From NCBI GenBank assembly GCA_002238725.1, contig MPMX01000010.1, forward strand, positions 33,385-97,384: a stretch of 64,000 nucleotides of DNA, read 5' to 3'. The position numbers were made by a program, and so were the translations under genes. The stretch comes from Rhodospirillaceae bacterium bin65 (GTDB lineage: Bacteria > Pseudomonadota > Alphaproteobacteria > Bin65). Below the pieces are notes generated by a model. It was not told where the DNA came from. It did not search any database and saw nothing but the letters and a program-made list of their open reading frames with translations. Below are positions 1-8,199 of the stretch, in pieces; within the stretch, counting starts at the first letter, position 1; the number at the start of each line of letters is the position of its first letter.

Positions 1-2
1 TC

Positions 3-176
3 CCGATCGTCTGCATGGTGATCGGCTTCCTGCTCGGCGGCATGCTGGAAAATTCGCTGCGCCAGTCCCTGCGCCTGCACCAGTCGGACCTGACGGCGTT
101 TCTCGGCAGCCCGATCGCGCTGGTCTTCCTGGCGCTCACCCTGTTCGTCCTGCTCCGGGCCTTGCGCCGTGCCTGA
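3..176 (+). CDS. TctA-like tripartite tricarboxylate transporter permease, C-terminal end
   Basis: Only the last 57 codons lie in the window; the gene enters from the left edge. The peptide contains GFLLGGMLENSLRQSL, then a short polar stretch (HQSDLTAFLGSP), then a final hydrophobic helix ending in Arg-rich residues. This matches the usual end of the large membrane subunit (TctA) of tripartite tricarboxylate transporters, which take up carboxylates with a periplasmic binding protein. The stop overlaps the GTG start of the next gene by 8 bases, suggesting co-transcription with the GntR regulator. The assignment rests on a short tail only. Confidence 0.7.
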   Translation, partial: PIVCMVIGFLLGGMLENSLRQSLRLHQSDLTAFLGSPIALVFLALTLFVLLRALRRA

Positions 177-981
177 CGGGCCGCCGCTGACCGACCCGGT
201 CGAACGGGCACTCGCCGCCTATATGAACGGGACGGCAGAGCCACCGGCCCGCACCAAGCGCAGCGCCGTCCGACTGGCGGTCGCCCAGGCGATGCGCGAC
301 GGCGTGCTCAGGGACGGCGACCTGCTGCCGCCGGAGAAGCGGCTTGCGGAAATCTTCGGCGTCAGCGTTGGCACCGTGCAGGCCGCATTGCAGCAACTGC
401 AGCAACGCGGCGAGATCGTGCGGCGCAGCGGTTATGGCAGCCGGGTTGCGCTCGGCGACGGCTTCTCGAGCGCGATCTGGCATTTCCGCATAATCGACTG
501 CTCGAGCGGCCGGCGCCTGGCGGTCGAGGCCGAGCGTATCTGGATCGACGAAATCGGACCCGGCCGGACGGACAGCGACGCTGCTGCCGATCCGCTGGGG
601 TCCGTCTGGCGCGAATTTCTCGGCAAAGACGACAGCTATATCCGAGTTCGCCGCGCCCTGACGATGTCCAACGGCGCAGCAGTCGCCGGGCGCATGGTTC
701 TGTGCACCCGGACCGCGCCGGGGCTGCTGAAGATCGCGCCCGAGGAACTGTACGCGGTCAACATCCGCAGCTTCCTCCAGGACGAGTTCGGCGTCGCGAC
801 GGCCCGGGCAAGCACGGAAATCCACTGCGCCGATCTCGATGCAGTATGCGACCTGATTCCGGGACGCGCGCCTGCCGCGCCGGTTCTGGAGTTGCGCGCA
901 CGGGCCGTCGCGCACGACGACAGGCCGGTCTATTTCCAGACGATCCACATCCCGTCGGAGACCTGCGCCTTCGCGTTCTGA
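169..981 (+). CDS. GntR/HutC-family transcriptional regulator
   Basis: A 270-residue protein from a GTG start that overlaps the end of the permease gene. Residues about 35-95 form a GntR winged helix-turn-helix (PPEKRLAEIFGVSVGTVQAAL, then a wing ending GSRV). The remaining C-terminal part has the length and pattern of a UTRA effector-binding domain. HutC-type members usually repress neighbouring catabolic or transport genes and let go when they bind a small ligand. Overlap with the TctA-like gene suggests it regulates that carboxylate uptake system. The ligand cannot be read from the sequence. Confidence 0.85.
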   Translation: MPDGPPLTDPVERALAAYMNGTAEPPARTKRSAVRLAVAQAMRDGVLRDGDLLPPEKRLAEIFGVSVGTVQAALQQLQQRGEIVRRSGYGSRVALGDGFSSAIWHFRIIDCSSGRRLAVEAERIWIDEIGPGRTDSDAAADPLGSVWREFLGKDDSYIRVRRALTMSNGAAVAGRMVLCTRTAPGLLKIAPEELYAVNIRSFLQDEFGVATARASTEIHCADLDAVCDLIPGRAPAAPVLELRARAVAHDDRPVYFQTIHIPSETCAFAF

Positions 982-1015
982 TCCGTCCGGCCGTTTCGGG
1001 CCGCGCGGACGCGGT

Positions 1016-2236
1016 TCAGGGCTCGAGGGTCAGGGCCACCCGGAACCCGGTCTTGCTGTTGCGGGCCTTGTATTTGCCGGACATGCGTCTCGCGCTCCGG
1101 ATATCCCAGGGTATGTCGCTCCACGCGCCGCCGCGCAGCACGCGCTTCCGGCAATCGGCGCCCTTCGTCCAGGCGCTGCCGTCCGCCGGGGCGCCGCGAT
1201 AGCTGGCGTGCCAGCAATCCTGCACCCATTCGCGGACGTTGCCGTGCATGTCGTGCAGCCCGAAGGCGTTGGCCGGAAATGTGCCGACATTAGCAGTTTT
1301 CCGGCCGTCCCAGCGGCTCCCACACCCCTTGCAGTTCGCCCGGTTCCGGCCCGCGGCGGCGCCCCAGGGGAAGGCGGAACGCGTGCCGGCGCGCGCGGCA
1401 TATTCCCATTCCGCTTCGGAGAGCATCCGGTAGGGCTGCCCCAGGAACTGTCGCAGCCAGCGGACGTAGGACCGCGCGTCGCGCCAGCTCACATAGATCG
1501 CCGGGCGCCGGTCGCGGCCCCAGTTGCGGTCCCCGGCCCGGTGGCCGCCGCACCCGCCCGCGTTCACGCAGGCGTCCCATTCCGCAAAGGTGATTTCAAA
1601 TTTACTCACCGCGAAGCGCCGCAGAATGGTCACGCGATGGCGCGGTCCCTCGGACTCGCCGCCCATCGTAAAGCGGCCTGCCGGGACAACGACCATCTGC
1701 GGGCAGAAGCCGCAATCCTGGAACTCTTTGCCCGCCGGCCACAGCAAGTCGAGACGCTTCTGCGCGGCCGTTTGCCGGGCTTGCTTGCCGGCCACGGGTT
1801 TCGGTTTCGCCGCTGCCCGCTCGGAAGCCGGTTTCCGTTTCGCCGGTTTCGGCGCCGCCGCCGTCTTCCCGGTGGGCCGCCAGGAGCGGGCCAGCTTGCG
1901 GGCCCTGGCGCGTTCCTGCGCCGTCATCTCGATCGCCAACGCATCGCGTTCCGCCGCCGCCAGGGCGTTTCCGCGCCCGGCGGCGAGGTCGAACCACTTG
2001 TGCGCCTCGACGTAGTTCTGCGCGACTCCGAGGCCCCAGGCATAGGCCCGGCCCAGCCCCAGCATTGCGCGGCCGTCATTCGCCCTTGCCGCGGCCTTCC
2101 ATTGCGTCACCGCCTGGGCATGCCGTCCGGCCTCCCATGCGCGCTGACCCGCCTTGTAGTCCGCCCGCGCCGCGCCGGCGCCGAGCAGCATCAGCCCGGC
2201 ACAGATTGCAGCCAGCAGAAACTTCCGGTCGACCAT
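1016..2236 (-). CDS. secreted protein: Sel1-like repeat plus formylglycine-generating-enzyme-like domain
   Basis: Read from ATG 2236, the protein is 406 residues and begins with a signal peptide (MVDRKFLLAAICAGLMLLG); an ATG 27 bases upstream would add nine residues. The mature N-terminus carries Sel1/TPR-like repeats (GRAMLGLGRAYAWGLGVAQN). An Ala/Lys/Arg-rich linker follows, then an FGE-sulfatase domain from MVVVPAGRFTMGG to the end, including MHGNVREWVQDCW and RVLRGGAWSD. The C-terminal Cys pair that true formylglycine-generating enzymes use for catalysis is absent: the region after RGGAW reads DIPWDIRSARR. It is therefore probably a non-sulfatase member, perhaps a binding or stress protein, exported to the periplasm. 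Confidence 0.8.
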   Translation of the reverse strand: MVDRKFLLAAICAGLMLLGAGAARADYKAGQRAWEAGRHAQAVTQWKAAARANDGRAMLGLGRAYAWGLGVAQNYVEAHKWFDLAAGRGNALAAAERDALAIEMTAQERARARKLARSWRPTGKTAAAPKPAKRKPASERAAAKPKPVAGKQARQTAAQKRLDLLWPAGKEFQDCGFCPQMVVVPAGRFTMGGESEGPRHRVTILRRFAVSKFEITFAEWDACVNAGGCGGHRAGDRNWGRDRRPAIYVSWRDARSYVRWLRQFLGQPYRMLSEAEWEYAARAGTRSAFPWGAAAGRNRANCKGCGSRWDGRKTANVGTFPANAFGLHDMHGNVREWVQDCWHASYRGAPADGSAWTKGADCRKRVLRGGAWSDIPWDIRSARRMSGKYKARNSKTGFRVALTLEP

Positions 2237-2301
2237 CTCTCTGCCCTTCAGTCCGCCCGCCATCGTCCGATTACATCCGTCCCGGTTTCTTTACCCCTCG
2301 T

Positions 2302-3456
2302 CTACCCGGCCGCCTCGGCAGTCTCGGGCGGCGGCGGGATCGTCCACAGGGCGACCAGCCCCAGGACCGCCGCCCCGGCCGCAACGGCGAGCGCCAGGGT
2401 GTAGGTCCCCGTCCAGTCGAACAGGGCGCCAGCGACCAGCGGCGCGGTCAGGCCGGCCACACCCCAGGCGCTGAACAGCCGGCCGTAGACCCGGCCCAGG
2501 TTGGACGGGCCGTAATATTGCACCGTCGCCGCCGGATAGCCGCTCGCCATGCTGCCATAGGCGAAACCGATCAGCGTGAGGACGATATAGACCAGCGGCG
2601 CCGAGCCGAAGATCGCGAGCGCGCCGAGCACGGCCGCCGCCAGCACCTTCGCAATCAGCAGGACGGTGCGCGGCCGCAGGTAATCCGTGGCGAAGCCGGA
2701 GGCCAGCCGGCCGGCGCCGTTCGCCGCCGTGATCAGGCCGGTGCCGAAAGCGGCGGCCGGTGCGACCAGATCGTAGGCGTTGACGATGGCGGCGGCGTGG
2801 CCGAGCGCCATCAGGCCGGCCGTGCAGCCGCAGAAAAAGCAGAGCCACAGGCGCCAGAACGGGCCGGAGACCGCCGCGCCGCCCTTCTGGTCGTCGGGAC
2901 GCGGAATCTGCGCCGGGGCGATCAGAATCGCGCTGACGATTCCCATGGCCGCAAAAATCGCCGCAAGGATCAGGAAGGTGTCCCACATGCCCCAGCGTTC
3001 GGGGCCGATGCGGAACAGCGGCGCGAACACGACGGCGCCCAGCGCGTAGGAGGAAACCGCGATGCCGGTCGCCAGGCCGCGCCGGCTCTCCAGCGCACCG
3101 ACCGCCGATTGCAGGGCCGCGCTGTAGGCGATGCCGCTGGCGAAGCCGAACAGGACGCCATACCCCAGGATGACGCCCCAAAGGCTTTCGGTCATGCCCG
3201 AGAGCAGGAGCCCCCCGGCCGCCAGCGCCGTCGTGGCGAGGGCTGGTTTGAGCGCCGTGCCCGGCCGGACCAGCACCGGAGCGAGGAACATGGTGGCGGC
3301 GAAGGCGACAGTCGCGACCGCGAAGATGCTGCTGACCGCCGCGCGCCCGACATCGAGCGCCTCCTGGGCCGGCGCGATGAACAGGCTCCAGGCATAGAGC
3401 GAGCCGGTCATCAGGTTGAGCAACACCGCGCCGGCAAGGATGCGCAGGACCGTCAT
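2302..3456 (-). CDS. MFS transporter, OFA (oxalate/formate antiporter)-like
   Basis: A 384-residue, very hydrophobic protein with about twelve predicted membrane segments. The N-terminal helix contains TGSLYAWSLF, close to the YAW signature of the OFA group of the major facilitator superfamily, and the middle loop is short. OFA members exchange small carboxylates across the inner membrane. It is divergent from the penicillin-binding protein gene, and the two are separated by a 332-base region holding a repeated leader element. The substrate is unknown. Confidence 0.85.
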   Translation of the reverse strand: MTVLRILAGAVLLNLMTGSLYAWSLFIAPAQEALDVGRAAVSSIFAVATVAFAATMFLAPVLVRPGTALKPALATTALAAGGLLLSGMTESLWGVILGYGVLFGFASGIAYSAALQSAVGALESRRGLATGIAVSSYALGAVVFAPLFRIGPERWGMWDTFLILAAIFAAMGIVSAILIAPAQIPRPDDQKGGAAVSGPFWRLWLCFFCGCTAGLMALGHAAAIVNAYDLVAPAAAFGTGLITAANGAGRLASGFATDYLRPRTVLLIAKVLAAAVLGALAIFGSAPLVYIVLTLIGFAYGSMASGYPAATVQYYGPSNLGRVYGRLFSAWGVAGLTAPLVAGALFDWTGTYTLALAVAAGAAVLGLVALWTIPPPPETAEAAG

Positions 3457-3483
3457 CGGCGGTAACCGCCCGGACAGTTGCCC

Positions 3484-3600
3484 GTCCTTCGGATGGCCTG
3501 CATTGCGTCACCCCCTCTGGACCGGTTCGCCGCCGTGTGTACACTCGCGGCAACCTCCGGGATACCCAAAAATGGAGGCGGTTCATGGCCGCTGTGGGGA
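3484..3600 (+). repeat. leader element copy 1, with palindrome and a short orphan reading frame
   Basis: Positions 3501-3570 match 6901-6970 at 60 of 70 bases without gaps, and similarity continues a little on both sides. Both copies contain CGTGTGTACACTC around the perfect 8-base palindrome GTGTACAC (3537-3544 here), and both place ATGGCCGC exactly 84 bases after the start of the 70-base match. In copy 2 this ATG is the thiolase start. Here the ATG at 3585 opens a 53-codon frame ending at 3746 (MAAVGKVRARIGS), whose first residues resemble the thiolase MAAIENVRIPYG. The frame looks like a remnant or a leader peptide. The element fills much of the 332-base gap before the penicillin-binding protein gene. 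Confidence 0.7.
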
Positions 3601-3788
3601 AAGTCCGTGCCCGCATTGGAAGCTTGCCCGGTTCCGGGTGGCGGGTCGGCAGCGCCGGACGGCGGCGGAACAAGTTCATCGCCTGCGCGGCCGCCCTCGA
3701 CGAGCGCGCAAGGTCTGCATCCCGATTCGGTCCCGTGGGTCCGTAGGCCGGTCATCCGGGTTCTTCTCAGGCGTCGCTTCGGACGATC

Positions 3789-6700
3789 ATGAACGATTCC
3801 CCCGATCAGCGGAGCGCCGGCGCCAGATTCAGGAGCATCGTCGGATTTGCTTGCGGGACCGGCCTTGTCATTTTCCTCGTCACCATCGCGGTTGCCCGGT
3901 TCGACATCGCGGCGCGACTATACTGGCAGGCGTTCGATTACCTGGCACGACAGGCGCCATCGCATTCCGGACTTCCCTCTGCGAAGGGTCTCGCATCCCT
4001 TCTTCCGATGCCGGAGGGGTTTGCGCTTCCTGAGCTTCCCATCGCGGTCTGGGTCCCGATCGCGATCCTGGCGGGTCTCTGGAATCTTCTTGCGCTCGTC
4101 GTCTTCCGGTTCTGGATGTTGCGCGTGCCGCTGCACCCGGTCCGGGGGCCGATCCGCCCACCCTTCGCCCTCACGCCCCTCGGCCGGCATTTCCGCCCGC
4201 CCGGCCGGCTGGCCTTCGCGATGGCCTTCATCCTGTTCTGGCCGTTGCTTGGAGCACGGGCGTTTCACGACCGTTCCGATCTTTTCCTGTCGGCGAACCC
4301 GCCGAAACCGGTCCTACCGCAATGGGCGCTATGGCCCGGTTCCGGCCGGGCGATGGAAGGCTGGCTCGAAGCGGCAACCGTCCATGCCGCGGTAGGCGCG
4401 CTGGGCCTGGTATCGATCGTCCTTGTCGGCGCCCTGGCACGGCGCCGCGGTCCCTTCCACCGTTATCACTGGCGCACGCAGCCGGTCGCCAAGCTGTTTG
4501 TGCCGGTTTTGCTGGCCCATCTGGCGGCGTCGGTGCTGGCGGCAGCGCTGTATCCGAATCCGCTGCACGCGCTCGTCGTTCTGTCGTCGCTGCTTGCGCT
4601 CACGGCGGCCGCTCTCCTGGGGCAGATCGCCACCCTGTCGGCCGAGGCGCGCGGGAACAGGCGCCTGGAACGAATCGACGAACTGGCGCGGGAGGGCCGC
4701 GGCGAACCGTCCGAACTGGCGTTTCGCGAGGCGACGGTCCGGTTCCTTTCCGCCGGCGAGGCAAGCGGCAAGCGAAGCGGGAAACGGCTTCGCCGGCGCT
4801 CGCCGCACGCCCCGGGCAAAGGCAAGGGAGAGCGCCGGCCGGCCGGCCGGATCAGGCAACCCAAGAGACGGCTCCGCTACATCGCCGTATCGTTGGCCAT
4901 CGCGTTGGCGGTGCCCGCGGTGCCGGTCCTCTACATCTGGTTTCGACTGCCCGACGCCGACCAGACCCGGCAAATTGCCCGATCGGTTCACTATCATGTC
5001 GAGAAGACGACGATCGCGGCACAGGGCAATGGAGGATCCCTCGTCCGTCTGCGGCTGATCGGCAACCGCTACGACTACAGCCTGAACTACAGCCGCGAGA
5101 ATATTTCGGAAGATTTCTTCAATGCGGTGATCGCCAGCGAGGACAACAAGTTCGACAGGTCGACAGCCTATCGATTGCCCTACATCGTCTTCAAATTCGG
5201 CGAAGCGACGCTCTGCTACCTGGCAAAATCGACAGGCCTGCGAACACGGGACTGCGCCGGCAACAGCACGGTGCCGCAACAATTGGCCCGCAACCTTCTG
5301 TCCAGCGAATACCGGAGCATCTGGCGAAAGATCGTCGAGTTCGTCTGGGCGCTCAAGATGGAATATCATCTGGAGAACGATGAGATACTCGAATTCTATG
5401 CCAACCGCGTTTACCTGGGGAACCAGAACTACGGCGTGGAAATGGCCTCCCGTCATTACTTCGGGAAACATGCAAAAGACCTGTCGCTCGGGGAAGCCGT
5501 TGTTCTCGCGGCGGCGATCAAGAAACCGTCCAGATGGAACTATTTCGACGACCGCTCGGGCGCCCTACAGCGTGCGAGGCTGATTCTGGAGCTCATGAAG
5601 CAGCGGGGCTACGCGCCGGCCGGCGCCGTCTTCGGCGCCGGGTTCCGCCCGCGCCGCGGCGGGGTCCGTCCCAACAAGCCCTATCTCGGGCATCTGTGGA
5701 TGTGGATCGAGCCCGGCGCGAGGACAGCCCTCCGCGACCGGCCCGACGGAAAGTACAAGGTCGTAACCGCGCTGGACGCCGAGGCGCATATCTACGCCAG
5801 GGCCGAACTCGAAAAGGAAATCCGGCGCTGGCAGGACAAGGGAATTCCGGTCGGCGAAGGCGCGGTCGTCGTCATGCGTCCCGACGGCAGGGTTCTCGCC
5901 ATGGTGGGCGGCGCCGGCGACGATCCGAAATCGCGCGGCACCAACCGGGCGAAGCGGACGGAAAATCTCTTTCCGCGCCCGCCGGCCTCGGCGTTCAAGC
6001 CGTTCCTATACCTGGCGGCGCTCGAGCGCGGGCTGAAGCCGGACCAACTCATCGACGCCGGTCCGGTCAGCATTCCGATCGCCGGCGGGAAGCGCTACGA
6101 ACCGGCCAACCATGACGGCGCGGTGTACCGGCGCAAGGTTCCGATGCGGGACGGCCTCGTGAAGTCGATAAACACCGCGGCGGTGCATTTGCTGCACAAG
6201 CAGGTCGGATACAAACGCCTGTTCAATGTGCTGCGGCGGCTCGGCCTCGAAACGCGGCATCTCAAGGCGAAATGGGGCATCGCCTTGGGCCAGAGCGGCG
6301 TGCCGCTGATTGAGATGTTGGGCGCCTACGGCGTGCTCGCCAACGGCGGACGGCGGGCGGCGCCCTACGCCATGCTCGCGATCATGCGGGAATCGGGCGA
6401 CATCGTGTGGCAACGGGAGAGCCGGACGCCTCCCCGGATATTCGACCCGCGCCATGTCAGCGACCTGAACGCCATGCTCCTCGACGTGGTCCGGCACGGC
6501 ACCGGACGGCCGGCCGCCCGGGACGTGTCGCAGGCGGTCCGGAAGAGGCGCGAGCGCGGCCGGGGCGACACTGCGAATTGCGGTCCGCCGTCGAGGATCT
6601 ACGTCGCGGGCAAGACCGGCACGGGCGACGAATTCACCGACGCGTGGTTCATGGGCTATACCGCTGATCTGGTCATCGGCGTCTGGTTCGGCAACGACAG

Positions 6701-6818
6701 GCCCAGGACGATGTCCGAACTCTACGGCGCGGCGGGACCGGCGCGCACGTTCAACGGCATTCTTTCCCGTTTGGCCAGATTTACCGCGGTGACCGACCCG
6801 ACCTGCCCGCTGCCCTGA
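3789..6818 (+). CDS. class A penicillin-binding protein with multi-spanning N-terminus
   Basis: A 1009-residue bifunctional murein synthase. The glycosyltransferase 51 domain starts near residue 420, with the catalytic Glu at 451 (ASEDNKF) and a YANRVYLGNQNYG motif. The transpeptidase domain has SAFK (Ser734, Lys737), SIN (793-795) and KTGTGDEFTDAW (Lys942). These residues are all intact, so both activities are expected in the periplasm. The first ~390 residues are unusual: instead of one anchor there are hydrophobic stretches near 14-38, 82-110, 136-158, 196-220, 235-282 and 361-387, with a basic linker around 320-360. PBP1a/PBP1b have a single N-terminal anchor. The gene stands alone, with the leader element upstream. 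Confidence 0.9.
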   Translation: MNDSPDQRSAGARFRSIVGFACGTGLVIFLVTIAVARFDIAARLYWQAFDYLARQAPSHSGLPSAKGLASLLPMPEGFALPELPIAVWVPIAILAGLWNLLALVVFRFWMLRVPLHPVRGPIRPPFALTPLGRHFRPPGRLAFAMAFILFWPLLGARAFHDRSDLFLSANPPKPVLPQWALWPGSGRAMEGWLEAATVHAAVGALGLVSIVLVGALARRRGPFHRYHWRTQPVAKLFVPVLLAHLAASVLAAALYPNPLHALVVLSSLLALTAAALLGQIATLSAEARGNRRLERIDELAREGRGEPSELAFREATVRFLSAGEASGKRSGKRLRRRSPHAPGKGKGERRPAGRIRQPKRRLRYIAVSLAIALAVPAVPVLYIWFRLPDADQTRQIARSVHYHVEKTTIAAQGNGGSLVRLRLIGNRYDYSLNYSRENISEDFFNAVIASEDNKFDRSTAYRLPYIVFKFGEATLCYLAKSTGLRTRDCAGNSTVPQQLARNLLSSEYRSIWRKIVEFVWALKMEYHLENDEILEFYANRVYLGNQNYGVEMASRHYFGKHAKDLSLGEAVVLAAAIKKPSRWNYFDDRSGALQRARLILELMKQRGYAPAGAVFGAGFRPRRGGVRPNKPYLGHLWMWIEPGARTALRDRPDGKYKVVTALDAEAHIYARAELEKEIRRWQDKGIPVGEGAVVVMRPDGRVLAMVGGAGDDPKSRGTNRAKRTENLFPRPPASAFKPFLYLAALERGLKPDQLIDAGPVSIPIAGGKRYEPANHDGAVYRRKVPMRDGLVKSINTAAVHLLHKQVGYKRLFNVLRRLGLETRHLKAKWGIALGQSGVPLIEMLGAYGVLANGGRRAAPYAMLAIMRESGDIVWQRESRTPPRIFDPRHVSDLNAMLLDVVRHGTGRPAARDVSQAVRKRRERGRGDTANCGPPSRIYVAGKTGTGDEFTDAWFMGYTADLVIGVWFGNDRPRTMSELYGAAGPARTFNGILSRLARFTAVTDPTCPLP

Positions 6819-6883
6819 CCGCACTATATGGCTGCAGCCGGCCAGCGGGAACGGTGCGGCAATGTCTGCACGCCGTGCAGGCT

Positions 6884-7000
6884 GCCCTTCGCAAGGCGTG
6901 CATCGCGTCACCCCCTCTGGACCGGGTTGCCGCCGTGTGTACACTCACGCCAGTGTCCGGGAAACCCGAACGAGGAGCCGCCCGATGGCCGCAATCGAGA
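6884..7000 (+). repeat. leader element copy 2, upstream of the thiolase gene
   Basis: This is the second copy of the element at 3484-3600, offset by exactly 3400 bases with no gaps over 70 bases (60 identical). The palindrome GTGTACAC is at 6937-6944. The copy ends at the thiolase ATG (6985), preceded by GAGGAG. An 8-base palindrome roughly 40 bases before the start codon in both copies fits an operator or promoter element, but no clear -35 box pairs with it. Confidence 0.65.
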
Positions 7001-8199
7001 ATGTCCGCATCCCCTATGGCGCCTATTGGAGCACGCCGTTTTCCAAATGGCAGAACAGCTTCGCCGACCTGCATTCGATCAGGTTCGCCGCCCATGTCGC
7101 CAAGGAGGCGCTGGCCGAGCGGGAGATCGACCCGCAGAGTTTCGACCATGCGGTGATGGGCATCACGACGCCCCAGGAATCGAGTTTTTTCGGCTTGCCC
7201 TGGCTGATGAAGATGATCGGCAACGACGCCGTGCCCGGCACCCAGGTCTCCCAGGCCTGCGCAACCGGCGCGCGCGTGCTCCAGACCGCCTCCTTCGAGA
7301 TCGAGCGCGGCATGGGCAGCGCCTCGCTCTGCGTTGCGGCGGACCGAACGTCGAACGGCCCGGTGCTGAGCTATCCGAGCCCATCCAATCCCGGCGGCGC
7401 GCCGGATATCGAGCGTTGGCCGATCGACGGGTTCGAGGGCGATCCGCTGGGTGGTCCGCCGATGGTCGGCACGGCGGAGAACTGCGCCCGCGACTGGCAG
7501 GTCTCCACCGAGGAGCAGCACGATGTGGTGGTCCGGCGCTGGGAACAGTATGAGATGGCGCTGGAAGACGATCACGCCTTCCAGAAGGGCTATATGAAAC
7601 TGCCCTTCGAAGTGCCGGACAAGCGCTTCCGCAAGACGGTCGTCGCCATCAAAAGCGACGAGGGCGTGCGGCCCTCGACGCGCGAAGGCCTGGCGCGGCT
7701 CAAGCCGGTGCAGCCGGACGGCACGGTCACCTTCGGCGGCCAGACCCATCCGGCCGACGGCAACGCCGCCGTCGTCCTGGCGACGCCGGACAAGGCGCGC
7801 GCGCTGTCGAGGGACCCGTCGATCGACATCGCGGTGCTCGGCTTCGGCATGGCGCGGACGAAGCCGCATTACATGCCGGTAGCGCCGGTGCCGGCGGCGC
7901 AGAAGGCGCTCGACATGGCCGGCCTGACGATCGGCGACATCGATGCGGTGAAGACCCACAACCCGTTTGCCGTCAACGACGTCGTGTTCGCCCGGGAGAC
8001 CGGCTTCGACGTCGACGCAATGAACAACTACGGCTGCTCGCTGATCTTCGGCCATCCGAACGGGCCGACCGGCCTGCGCCTGGTGATCGAGCTGGTCGAG
8101 GAACTGGTGCAGCGCGGCGGCGGGCGTGGCCTGTTTACGGGCTGCGCGGCCGGCGACAGCGCGATGGCGGTCGTCGTGGAGGTGTCGCAGGCCCGATGA
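6985..8199 (+). CDS. thiolase-family protein (acetyl-CoA acetyltransferase / lipid-transfer type)
   Basis: From ATG 6985 (GAGGAG upstream) the protein is 404 residues, the usual thiolase length. The nucleophile Cys92 lies in QACATGARVLQTA, His357 in GHPNGPTG, and the second catalytic Cys387 in TGCAAGDSA, so all three thiolase residues are present. The sequence around them is less conserved than in degradative FadA enzymes and resembles the acetyltransferase/SCP-x-like branch. Its stop overlaps the ATG of the acyl-CoA ligase by four bases, so the two are translationally coupled. A role in thiolysis of an aromatic or branched acyl-CoA is inferred. Confidence 0.85.
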   Translation: MAAIENVRIPYGAYWSTPFSKWQNSFADLHSIRFAAHVAKEALAEREIDPQSFDHAVMGITTPQESSFFGLPWLMKMIGNDAVPGTQVSQACATGARVLQTASFEIERGMGSASLCVAADRTSNGPVLSYPSPSNPGGAPDIERWPIDGFEGDPLGGPPMVGTAENCARDWQVSTEEQHDVVVRRWEQYEMALEDDHAFQKGYMKLPFEVPDKRFRKTVVAIKSDEGVRPSTREGLARLKPVQPDGTVTFGGQTHPADGNAAVVLATPDKARALSRDPSIDIAVLGFGMARTKPHYMPVAPVPAAQKALDMAGLTIGDIDAVKTHNPFAVNDVVFARETGFDVDAMNNYGCSLIFGHPNGPTGLRLVIELVEELVQRGGGRGLFTGCAAGDSAMAVVVEVSQAR

